Assembly (NCBI GenBank): GCA_945889565.1
Contig: CAMDBZ010000116.1
Span: 1 to 5,885 of the forward strand
Reading direction: 5' to 3'
DNA length: 5,885 nt
From: Thermoflexus hugenholtzii JAD2
Lineage (GTDB): Bacteria > Chloroflexota > Dehalococcoidia > UBA2979
Shown: in pieces, positions 1 through 5,604 of the stretch
How positions within the stretch are numbered: the first letter of the stretch is position 1
Layout of the letters: every line of letters begins with the position of its first letter
Made by a program: the position numbers and the translations under genes
Notes under the pieces: model-generated
Database searches by the model: none
What the model saw: the letters and a program-made list of their open reading frames with translations, nothing else
Told to the model about the DNA's origin: nothing

Positions 1-217
1 CGAAGAGCAGCGCCACGCCCGGCCGCTCCGCGATGTTCTGCACGCGCCGCAGCAGCACCGTGCGCTTCGGCTTGTCGTCGATGACCGAGTACACGAGCCC
101 ATCGACGAGCGCGAAGCAGATCGGCACGAGGTGCGGCGTGCCGTCCGCCTCCGACGTCGCCAGGTGCGCGACGCGCTGCCGCTCGATAAACGCGCGAACC
201 TCGGCTGCAAGCTCCAT
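1..217 (-). CDS. PPOX-class probable F420-dependent enzyme, Rv0121-like (N-terminal part, cut by left edge)
   Basis: Reading the minus strand from the ATG at 217-215 gives 72 codons that stay open to the window edge, so only the N-terminal half is present. The protein begins MELAAEVRAF. It then shows the pattern typical of flavin/F420 split-barrel proteins: RVAHLAT (about residues 15-21), DGTPHLVPICFAL (25-37), VYSVIDDKPKR (42-52) and LLRRVQNIAERPGVALLF (55-72). The DGxPHLVP strand, the DxKPKR segment and the L-R-N-I-x-x-x-P block are what I know from the TIGR03668 family (Rv0121-like PPOX proteins), thought to bind deazaflavin F420 and reduce small substrates in the cytoplasm. The real substrate is unknown. 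No Shine-Dalgarno lies before the ATG; a TACAAT box six bases upstream suggests leaderless expression. It is divergent from the amidase gene, so a functional link to the cell-wall genes is doubtful. Confidence 0.8.
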   Translation of the reverse strand, partial: MELAAEVRAFIERQRVAHLATSEADGTPHLVPICFALVDGLVYSVIDDKPKRTVLLRRVQNIAERPGVALLF

Positions 218-223
218 GCGCGG

Positions 224-229
224 ATTGTA
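224..229 (-). promoter_or_regulatory. -10 box of a probable leaderless promoter for the PPOX gene
   Basis: On the minus strand these bases read TACAAT, a 5/6 match to TATAAT. Only six bases separate the box from the A of the ATG at 217, so transcription would begin at or next to the start codon. This fits the absence of a Shine-Dalgarno. No convincing -35 hexamer is visible at 16-18 bp spacing, so the assignment rests on the -10 box and its position. Confidence 0.5.
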
Positions 230-275
230 GGCGTCGCCCGCGCGTACGCACCCGCGTCGCTCGCCCCCCGCCACA

Positions 276-303
276 TGCACACGCCTCCGAACGTCCCCAC
301 AAT
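276..303 (+). promoter_or_regulatory. candidate sigma70-type promoter for the amidase gene
   Basis: TGCACA (276-281, 4/6 to TTGACA) and CACAAT (298-303, 4/6 to TATAAT) are separated by 16 bp in the divergent intergenic region 218-376. This would give a leader of roughly 65 bases before the GTG at 377. Both boxes are imperfect and such matches occur by chance, so this is only a candidate. I see nothing else definite in the 159-base intergenic stretch. Confidence 0.25.
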
Positions 304-364
304 GGGTAAGAGGCGCCGCGTAGCCTCGCCGCGCTCCGAAGCTCCGGCATCGAGCACTGGAACA

Positions 365-371
365 GAGGAGG
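365..371 (+). promoter_or_regulatory. ribosome binding site fixing the amidase start
   Basis: GAGGAGG ends five bases before the GTG at 377. This strong site decides the start in favour of GTG 377 over the in-frame ATG at 302 and the in-frame ATG at 131, which lies inside the divergent PPOX gene. Its last three bases are part of an 8-base palindrome, AGGCGCCT (369-376). Confidence 0.75.
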
Positions 372-376
372 CGCCT

Positions 377-1465
377 GTGCGCTGTTCTGCCCGAGCCAAC
401 GCCCCCTACCTCGTGTTCGCGCTGCTCGCCGTCACGCTGGCCGCCGCGCTCGTCGCGTGCGGCGGGCCGTCCGCTGCCCCCTCGACCGCGAGCGACTCAA
501 CGGCGGCCGCGACCGTCGCGGTCACGACCGCCCCCGCCACCGCCGCTGCGCCCGACGCCGCGGCCACCGTCGCCGAGCCGACCGCCACCGCCCCCGCGCC
601 CCCCACCGCCGAGTCGACCGCGACCGCCGCCGCCGGCCCCGCGCCCGTCGTCGCCCCCGCCAACGTCGGCGCCGCACCGCGCGACGCACGCACCACGCAG
701 CTCGCACCGCTGCCGCTCGCCACCGGCGCGCGCACTGTGGTGATCGACCCCGGCCACGGCGCCGACGAGATCGGCGCGGCCGCCTTCGGCGTCGTCGAGA
801 AACAATCGAATCTCGAGCTCGCGTTCCGCGTCGAGCGCCTGCTCGCCGCCCAGGGCGTGCGCGTGCTGCTCACCCGCCGCGACGACGTGCGCGCGTTCAG
901 CGGTCCCGCGATCGCCGGCTTCAGCGCGCAGCGCCGCGACCTCCAAGCGCGCGTCGACCTCGCGAACGAGGAGCGCGTCGACGTGTTCGTGTCCCTGCAC
1001 TCGAACGGCTCGACCAGCGGCACCGAGCGCGGCGCGGAGGTCTACTACAATGCCGCACGCCCGCACTCCGACTTCAACCGCACGCTCGCGCAACTGCTCC
1101 TCGACGGCGTGATCGCAGAAGTGCGTGCGGCCGGGTTCGAGGCGATCAACCGCGGAGCAAAGGACGACAGCTGCCTGCGCGCATTCCAGGGTCGCTGCTT
1201 CCCGCTGTTCCTGCTCGGCCCGGAGCGCGTGACCACGCGCGACGAAGTGCTGCGCCGCGGCGGCAACCCGGAGGCGCTCGGCTTCGCGCCGGGGCAAGAC
1301 GCCATCCGCAGCCGCGCGACGCAGATGCCGGCGGCGCTCGTGGAACTGTTCTTCGTCTCCAACGCGCAGGACGCCGCGCTGCTGCGCTCCGACGATGCGC
1401 GCGAGGCGATGGCGCGCGGCGTCGCACGTGGCGTGCTGGACTACCTCGCGGCCTACCCGCGCTAG
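377..1465 (+). CDS. lipoprotein N-acetylmuramoyl-L-alanine amidase (Amidase_3 family)
   Basis: The 362-residue product cleaves the amide bond between N-acetylmuramic acid and L-alanine, probably at the outer face of the membrane. The signal peptide (residues 1-27) has a hydrophobic core from about 12 and a lipobox LVAC ending at Cys28, the predicted lipidated residue. Residues about 30-115 form an Ala/Thr/Pro linker of low complexity. The Amidase_3 domain runs from about 119 to 360. It opens with VVIDPGHG, giving zinc ligand His127, followed by Glu141 (VVEKQSN), His208 (SLHSNG) and the catalytic-type Glu323 (LVELFFVSN), so all expected active-site residues are present. Compared with the usual fold there are about 40-50 extra residues between roughly 260 and 312, with Cys266 and Cys274. 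GTG 377 is chosen for its GAGGAGG site and because it gives a compact signal peptide. The deacetylase reading frame follows at once, suggesting co-transcription. Confidence 0.9.
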   Translation: MRCSARANAPYLVFALLAVTLAAALVACGGPSAAPSTASDSTAAATVAVTTAPATAAAPDAAATVAEPTATAPAPPTAESTATAAAGPAPVVAPANVGAAPRDARTTQLAPLPLATGARTVVIDPGHGADEIGAAAFGVVEKQSNLELAFRVERLLAAQGVRVLLTRRDDVRAFSGPAIAGFSAQRRDLQARVDLANEERVDVFVSLHSNGSTSGTERGAEVYYNAARPHSDFNRTLAQLLLDGVIAEVRAAGFEAINRGAKDDSCLRAFQGRCFPLFLLGPERVTTRDEVLRRGGNPEALGFAPGQDAIRSRATQMPAALVELFFVSNAQDAALLRSDDAREAMARGVARGVLDYLAAYPR

Positions 1466-1578
1466 CGTCGCTACTGCTGGTCGTCGCCGCCGCATGCAGC
1501 GCCAGCCCCGCCCCCACCACGCTTGCCGCGCCGTCCGCCAGCCCAGGCGCGCCGGCGCCGCCGGCGCGCACACCTCCC
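1426..1578 (+). other. in-frame upstream extension of the deacetylase carrying a lipoprotein signal peptide but no standard start codon
   Basis: In the deacetylase frame this stretch encodes an Arg-containing n-region overlapping the end of the amidase gene, then the hydrophobic segment LASLLLVVAAAC (1462-1497) ending in a lipobox-like AAAC, then a Ser/Ala/Pro linker. The arrangement closely copies the amidase lipoprotein next door, so it is very probably translated. Yet no ATG, GTG or TTG occurs in this frame from 1321 to 1578. ACG at 1426 and CTG at 1474 or 1477 are the only near-cognate options I noted; the CTG codons would leave almost no n-region. Possible explanations are a rare start codon, translational coupling, or a single-base error in the sequence near 1400-1470. 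Confidence 0.6.
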
Positions 1579-2439
1579 GTGCCGCCCACGTCAACGTCGG
1601 CGACGTTCGACGCCGCCGCGCTGCCGGCGCCACTCGACGCACAGGCGCCGCCCCCTCCGCCGCCCGCAACCACGCCCGGGCACGCACACGCGACCGATCC
1701 CGCGCCTGCCGGCTTCTCCGCCGCCGTCGCCGCGCCGGCGTTCCCCGCGCCCACGGCCCGCGCCGACCTACCGCCGCGCGCTGCAACGCAGGCCGCGCTC
1801 GCCAACACCGCCCCCGCGCGCGTCGTCGACCGTGGCGCGGGGCGTCGCCGCGCCGTCGCCCTCACCTTCGACGCCGGCGCCGACGCCGGCTTCGCCCCCG
1901 CGATCCTCGACACGCTGCGCGAGCACGACGTGCGCGCGAGCTTCGGGCTGACCGGCGTGTGGGCGGAGCAGCAGCCGGAGCTGGTGCGACGCATCGCCCG
2001 CGAAGGGCACCTGCTCATCAACCACAGCTACGACCACGGCTCGTTCACCGGCGCATCCACCGCGCGCGGCCCGCTCACGCGCGCCGCGCGCTGGGAGCAG
2101 CTCGACCGCACCGCACGCGTGCTGCGCGAGCTCACCGGCCAGGACGCCACGCCGTACTTCCGCCCGCCCTACGGCGACTACGACGCGAGCGTGAACGCCG
2201 ACGTCGGCGCGCGCGGCTACGCCTACAACGTGATGTGGACCGTCGATTCGCTCGGCTGGCGCGGGCTCTCGGCCGCAGACATCGCCCAGCGCTGCCTCGC
2301 CGCGGCGAGCCCCGGCGCGATCTACATCTTCCACGTCGGCTCGCAGTCGCAGGACGCCGGCGCACTCCCCGCCATCATCGATGGCCTGCGCGCGCGCGGC
2401 TTCGCCCTCGAGACCATCCCCGAGCTGCTCGCTGAATGA
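1579..2439 (+). CDS. polysaccharide (probably peptidoglycan) deacetylase, NodB domain; true N-terminus lies upstream
   Basis: This carbohydrate esterase family 4 type enzyme removes N-acetyl groups from glycan chains outside the membrane. GTG 1579 is only the first standard start in frame (286 residues). It has no ribosome binding site and would discard the signal peptide at 1426-1497, so the true start is probably further upstream. After a Pro/Ala-rich linker to about residue 85, the NodB motifs appear in order: ALTFDAG with the catalytic-base Asp98, HSYDH with metal ligands His149 and His153, RPPYGDY (195-201), DSLGW (223-227) and IFH with His252. The second Asp of the usual TFDDG motif, normally a metal ligand, is Ala here. 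TFDAG variants occur in related deacetylases as far as I recall, and PdaA of Bacillus has Asn there, so activity is still likely. The stop overlaps an ATG at 2436 (ATGA), but LemA probably starts downstream at 2502. Confidence 0.85.
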   Translation: MPPTSTSATFDAAALPAPLDAQAPPPPPPATTPGHAHATDPAPAGFSAAVAAPAFPAPTARADLPPRAATQAALANTAPARVVDRGAGRRRAVALTFDAGADAGFAPAILDTLREHDVRASFGLTGVWAEQQPELVRRIAREGHLLINHSYDHGSFTGASTARGPLTRAARWEQLDRTARVLRELTGQDATPYFRPPYGDYDASVNADVGARGYAYNVMWTVDSLGWRGLSAADIAQRCLAAASPGAIYIFHVGSQSQDAGALPAIIDGLRARGFALETIPELLAE

Positions 2440-2462
2440 GCGGGGCCGCCGCGAGCTCCGCG

Positions 2463-2468
2463 TATACT
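2463..2468 (+). promoter_or_regulatory. -10 box of a probable lemA-htpX promoter
   Basis: TATACT (5/6 to TATAAT) lies between the end of the deacetylase gene and the TTG start of lemA, predicting a transcript start near 2475 and a leader of about 27 bases. A clear -35 is not visible at 16-18 bp spacing. Its position supports the TTG at 2502 as the lemA start, since the ATG at 2436 lies upstream of the box. Confidence 0.45.
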
Positions 2469-2485
2469 GCTGACGCGCCCCGTAC

Positions 2486-2495
2486 GGAGTGGAGG
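2486..2495 (+). promoter_or_regulatory. ribosome binding site deciding the lemA start
   Basis: GGAGTGGAGG has its final GGAGG six bases before the TTG at 2502. No comparable site precedes the in-frame ATG at 2436. Confidence 0.65.
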
Positions 2496-2501
2496 CCTCG
2501 C

Positions 2502-3074
2502 TTGAGCGGAACGCTCGTCGGCATCCTGATCATCCTCGCGGCCGCCGCGCTCTTCATCGCGCTTGTCCTGCGCCTGTACAACCAGCTCGTGCAGGGTCGC
2601 CTGCGCGTCGACGAAGGCTGGGCGCAGATCGACGTCCAGCTGAAGCGCCGGCACGACCTCATCCCCAACCTCGTCAACGCCGTGCGCGACGTCATGGGCT
2701 TCGAGCAAGACGTGCTCACCCGCGTCACCGAGGCGCGCGCGAACGCCGTGACCGCAGGCGCGCGCGGAACCGGCGCCGCCGCCCAGGCCGAGAACCAGCT
2801 GACCGGCGCGCTGCGCTCGCTGTTCGCGGTGGTGGAGAACTACCCGGAGCTGAAGGCCAACCAGAACGTGCTGGCACTGCAGGAGCAGCTCTCCACAACG
2901 GAAAACCAGATCGCGTTCTCCCGGCAGCACTACAACACCGTAGTGCTCGAGTACAACACCGCCATCGCCACCTTCCCCAGCCTCGTCCTCGCCCGCTCGC
3001 TCGGCTTCCTCCCGCGCGAGTTCTTCGAGGCCGAAGAAGAAGCACAGCAGGTGCCCACCGTGAGCCTGCGCTGA
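2502..3074 (+). CDS. lemA: LemA family membrane protein
   Basis: This 190-residue protein has one N-terminal membrane segment (about residues 4-24) followed by a long, mostly alpha-helical domain outside or at the membrane surface. Family signatures are clear: YNQLVQGRLRVDEGWAQID (26-44), VQLKRRHDLIPNLV (45-58), the AR-rich helix near 75-83, ENYPELKANQNVLALQEQL (112-130), and the closing block ending in TFPSLVLARSLGF (157-169) and REFFE (172-176). The biochemical role of LemA is not firmly known; the family is commonly found beside M48 proteases, as here. TTG 2502 is chosen because of the GGAGG site, the upstream TATACT box and the usual family length of about 185-190 residues. Starting at ATG 2436 would add 22 poorly conserved residues and overlap the previous stop codon. 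Confidence 0.9.
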   Translation: MSGTLVGILIILAAAALFIALVLRLYNQLVQGRLRVDEGWAQIDVQLKRRHDLIPNLVNAVRDVMGFEQDVLTRVTEARANAVTAGARGTGAAAQAENQLTGALRSLFAVVENYPELKANQNVLALQEQLSTTENQIAFSRQHYNTVVLEYNTAIATFPSLVLARSLGFLPREFFEAEEEAQQVPTVSLR

Positions 3075-3108
3075 GCGCGGAGCCCCGCGAGACCGGAGCA
3101 CGGCTGCC

Positions 3109-4089
3109 GTGAGCGCAGACCGCGCCAGCTTCTACACGCTGCAGGCGCGCAACCGTCGCAGCTCGCTGCTGCTCACGCTCAGCGTCATCGCCGTGCTGGC
3201 GCTCTTCGGCTTCGTCGCCGGCTACGCCTTCACCGCCAGTCCGGCCGGCGCCGTCGCCGCCACCGCCATCGCGATCGGTGTCGCCACGCTGCTCGCGCTC
3301 GGCTCGTACTACCGCGGCGACGCGCTCGTGCTGGCGGCGTCCCGCGCGCGCCTCGTAAGCGAGGCCGATGCGCCTGCGCTGCACAACGTCGTGCGCGAGC
3401 TCAGCCTCGCGGCCGGCATGCCCCCGCCCCGCGTCTACCTGCTTGACGACACCGCCCTCAACGCCTTCGCCACCGGCCGCGACCCGCAGCACGCGTCGAT
3501 CGCCGTCACCAGCGGCCTGCTCGCGGCGCTCGACCGCGAGGAGCTGCAGGGCGTGGTCGGCCACGAGCTCTCGCACGTCCGCAACCTCGACATCCGTTTC
3601 GCGCTGCTCGTCGGCGTGCTCGTCGGCAGCATCGCGCTGCTCGCCGATGTGCTGCTGCGCTGGACGTGGTGGGGCGGCGCCGGCCGCTCGCGCAACCGCG
3701 AGGGCGGCGGCGGCGCGCAACTGATCATCGTCGTGCTCGCGGTGCTGCTCGCGATCGTCGCGCCGATCTTTGCGCGGCTCGTGCAGCTCGCCGTCAGCCG
3801 CCAGCGCGAGTTCCTCGCCGACGGAACCGGCGTCGAGCTCACCCGCAACCCCGCCGGCCTCGAGCGCGCGCTTGCGAAGATCGCCGCCGACAGCGAGGTG
3901 CTCGAGGTCGCCAACCGCGCGACGCAACACCTCTACATCGTCAACCCCATCAAGAAGTTCGAGGCCCGCTCGAAAGGCCTCTTCTCAACCCATCCGCCCA
4001 TCCTCGAACGCATCAACCGGCTGCGCGCCCTGCGCGCCCTGCCGCCGCTGGCCGGCGGCGCCGAAGAAACACTGGCGGCGCTCGACTAA
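3109..4089 (+). CDS. htpX: M48 family membrane zinc metalloprotease, HtpX-like
   Basis: The 326-residue product is a membrane-embedded zinc endopeptidase that in characterised relatives degrades damaged or misfolded membrane proteins. Hydrophobic segments lie at about 20-42, 45-66, 163-184 and 204-228, the usual two-plus-two arrangement. The zinc motif HELSH gives His152, Glu153 and His156, and the third ligand is Glu234 in REFLAD. The segment NAFATGRDP (118-126) and the terminal THPPILERI (294-302) with RINRL are also typical. A Gly/Arg-rich loop (189-203) lies between the third and fourth membrane segments. GTG 3109 has a modest GGAG (3095-3098) ten bases upstream and starts 34 bases after the lemA stop, so the two genes are probably one transcript and work together. 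Confidence 0.93.
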   Translation: MSADRASFYTLQARNRRSSLLLTLSVIAVLALFGFVAGYAFTASPAGAVAATAIAIGVATLLALGSYYRGDALVLAASRARLVSEADAPALHNVVRELSLAAGMPPPRVYLLDDTALNAFATGRDPQHASIAVTSGLLAALDREELQGVVGHELSHVRNLDIRFALLVGVLVGSIALLADVLLRWTWWGGAGRSRNREGGGGAQLIIVVLAVLLAIVAPIFARLVQLAVSRQREFLADGTGVELTRNPAGLERALAKIAADSEVLEVANRATQHLYIVNPIKKFEARSKGLFSTHPPILERINRLRALRALPPLAGGAEETLAALD

Positions 4090-4132
4090 GGGCGCGCGCC
4101 CACGCGGTCCGGAGCCGCGCGGACCAGGCCAG

Positions 4133-4161
4133 TTGCGAGGGCGGCCCGACTCCCACACTAT
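4133..4161 (+). promoter_or_regulatory. candidate sigma70-type promoter for the Tat-LysM protein gene
   Basis: TTGCGA (4133-4138, 4/6 to TTGACA) and CACTAT (4156-4161, 3/6 to TATAAT but keeping the -11 A and the final A and T) are separated by exactly 17 bp in the 116-base gap after htpX. A transcript would begin near 4168, about 38 bases before the start codon. The -10 match is weak. Confidence 0.35.
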
Positions 4162-4194
4162 CGATCACGCGGGGGCGTTCGAGGCTGATGTGGC

Positions 4195-4200
4195 GGAGGA
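4195..4200 (+). promoter_or_regulatory. ribosome binding site deciding the Tat-LysM protein start
   Basis: GGAGGA ends five bases before ATG 4206. The alternative in-frame ATG at 4188 lies upstream of this site and has no Shine-Dalgarno of its own. Confidence 0.75.
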
Positions 4201-4205
4201 CGACT

Positions 4206-5453
4206 ATGCCCTGGGCTGCGACACAACTCTCCTCCCGGCGGCGCTTCCTTGCAGGTGCAGGCGCCGCCGCTGCCGGCCTCGCGCTCGCCCCGATCGTCGG
4301 CCGCACGCGCGGCCGCGCCGCGACCGCGCCCCGCGCGAATAGCGCCGACGAACCGCGCCACCTCGTCTACGTGTGGCAGTTCTCGACCGACGGCGACGCC
4401 GCCGCCATCCGCCGCACCCTCGCCGCGCACGGACTCGGCCTCGTGCTCAAGACCCACGACGGCACCGAGTGGATGTCCGAGTACGACCACTCGCGCGACG
4501 CCGTCGATGGCCCTGATCGCGTTGCCGAGCTCGCCGCGTACTTCGAGGCCGGTGGCGTGCCGCTGCACGCCTGGGCCGTCGTGCGCGGCGAGCAGCCCGC
4601 GCGCGAGGCCGAAATGGCCGCGCAAGTGCTCGCCGCCGGCGCGCGCAGCCTCACGATCGACCTCGAGCCCCACCCCGGCTTCTGGCGCGGCTCAGCCGCC
4701 GACGCCCGCACCTTCGGCCGCGCCTTGCGCCGCCGCCAGCCCGACGCCTGGCTCGTTACCTCCGTCGACGCGCGCCCCTGGCTCATCGATCGCGTGCCGC
4801 TCGCCGACTTCAGCGAGTTCACCGACGAGCTCGCGCCGCAGCTGTACTGGGAGTCGTTCGCCAACGACGCGAACATCGCCAAATTCGCCGCCAGCGGCTT
4901 CGTCCCCGGCCGCGACGGTGTCACGCCGGCGTTCCTGCACCAGACCACCGCGCGCGTGCTCGGCGCGTTCGGGCGCCCCGTACATCCGATCGGGGAAGGC
5001 GCGGCCGGCGTGTGGGACGAGTTCATGGACGGCGCCTTCGCGCACGATGCGAGCACCGTGTCCGTGTGGCGCCTCGGCACCACCGCGCCCGCCGTCTGGG
5101 ACGCACTCCGCGCCTACCCGCCGCGCAGCAACAGCTACGTCGTGCAGCCGGGCGATACGCTCTCGCTGATCGCCGCGCGCATGAGCACCACCGTGCAACG
5201 CCTCGTCGAGGCCAACGCGATCGCGGACCCCAACCGCATCGCCGTCGGTCGCACGCTGCTGCTCCGCTCCACAGCGCGCGGCGAGGCCGTGCGCGCAGGC
5301 GGCGCGTACGGTGGCAGCTACACCGTGCAGCCCGGCGACACGCTCGGCGCGCTCGCCGCGCGCTGGGGCACGACCGTCGAGGCGATCGTCGCCGCGAACG
5401 GCCTCGCAGACGCGAACCACATCAGCATCGGCCAGGCGCTCGCGATCCCCTAG
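4206..5453 (+). CDS. Tat-exported putative cell-wall glycosidase with two C-terminal LysM domains
   Basis: The 415-residue protein opens with a twin-arginine signal, SSRRRFLAG (residues 9-17), followed by an Ala/Gly/Leu hydrophobic stretch to about 30 and a possible cleavage site after Ala41. Residues about 50-305 form a domain I cannot assign. It has short strand-like blocks suggesting a TIM-barrel hydrolase: LVYVWQFS (53-60), PLHAWAVV (119-126), LTIDLEP (149-155), WLVTSVDARPW (182-192), APQLYWESF (210-218) and PIGEGAAGVW (261-270). The acidic DxE pair Asp152/Glu154 resembles the catalytic motif of GH18/GH25-like glycosidases, but this is inference. Two LysM domains follow, about 310-354 (YVVQPGDTL) and 371-415 (YTVQPGDTL), which bind N-acetylglucosamine-containing glycan. 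Export by Tat suggests folding or cofactor loading before secretion. Start ATG 4206 is set by GGAGGA. The context supports a peptidoglycan role. Confidence 0.8.
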   Translation: MPWAATQLSSRRRFLAGAGAAAAGLALAPIVGRTRGRAATAPRANSADEPRHLVYVWQFSTDGDAAAIRRTLAAHGLGLVLKTHDGTEWMSEYDHSRDAVDGPDRVAELAAYFEAGGVPLHAWAVVRGEQPAREAEMAAQVLAAGARSLTIDLEPHPGFWRGSAADARTFGRALRRRQPDAWLVTSVDARPWLIDRVPLADFSEFTDELAPQLYWESFANDANIAKFAASGFVPGRDGVTPAFLHQTTARVLGAFGRPVHPIGEGAAGVWDEFMDGAFAHDASTVSVWRLGTTAPAVWDALRAYPPRSNSYVVQPGDTLSLIAARMSTTVQRLVEANAIADPNRIAVGRTLLLRSTARGEAVRAGGAYGGSYTVQPGDTLGALAARWGTTVEAIVAANGLADANHISIGQALAIP

Positions 5454-5604
5454 GGACCCGCTCGCTCCCACGCACGCCACTCCGCCACGCCCGCCGCGCC
5501 CGCGTGTGCCCCTAGGTAGCGCCGCACGCTGAACACGGGCCAGTCCCGATGCCCCCGCCCGCACGCCGGCGACACGCTCGATCCGAGGAGCGTGCCGCCC
5601 ACCG
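5454..5604. other. intergenic stretch after the Tat-LysM gene
   Basis: This 151-base gap has no convincing promoter or terminator. It holds two copies of CCCCTAGG (5447-5454 and 5509-5516). On the minus strand a frame stays open from 5665 down to a TAG at 5452-5450 and contains a protein-like, high-GC3 portion, discussed as a finding, but it is too short and unsupported to call a gene. Confidence 0.4.

Noticed and set aside
131..376. Extension of the amidase gene upstream to the in-frame ATGs at 131 or 302
   Set aside because: The 131 start lies inside the divergent PPOX gene. ATG 302 would add 25 residues before the signal peptide and has no ribosome binding site, whereas GTG 377 has GAGGAGG at good spacing.
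457..1419. Long open + strand frame continuous with the deacetylase, starting at 457
   Set aside because: It is Arg/Ala-rich with no domain and overlaps the well-supported amidase in another frame. This is a normal by-product of high GC content.
1400..1500. Programmed -1 frameshift joining amidase and deacetylase into one protein
   Set aside because: No slippery heptamer is visible, and a fusion would bury a lipoprotein signal in the middle of the chain. Two separate lipoproteins are more plausible.
497..1786. Long minus-strand open frame opposite the amidase and deacetylase
   Set aside because: Its translation is Arg/Ala/Gly-rich low complexity and lies antisense to two genes with complete catalytic motifs.
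4106..4125. Hairpin GGTCCG / CGGACC after htpX as an intrinsic terminator
   Set aside because: The stem is only 6 bp with an 8-base loop and no T-tract follows. It may slow polymerase but cannot be called a terminator.
4188..4205. ATG 4188 as the start of the Tat-LysM protein
   Set aside because: The GGAGGA site lies downstream of it and is correctly spaced for ATG 4206.
5453..5469. GGGA/TCCC hairpin after the LysM gene as a terminator
   Set aside because: A 4-bp stem with a 9-base loop and no T-tract is too weak.
5447..5516. Paired CCCCTAGG sequences as an attachment site or transposon footprint
   Set aside because: Only 8 bases repeat, one copy overlaps a stop codon, and there is no integrase, transposase or target duplication nearby.
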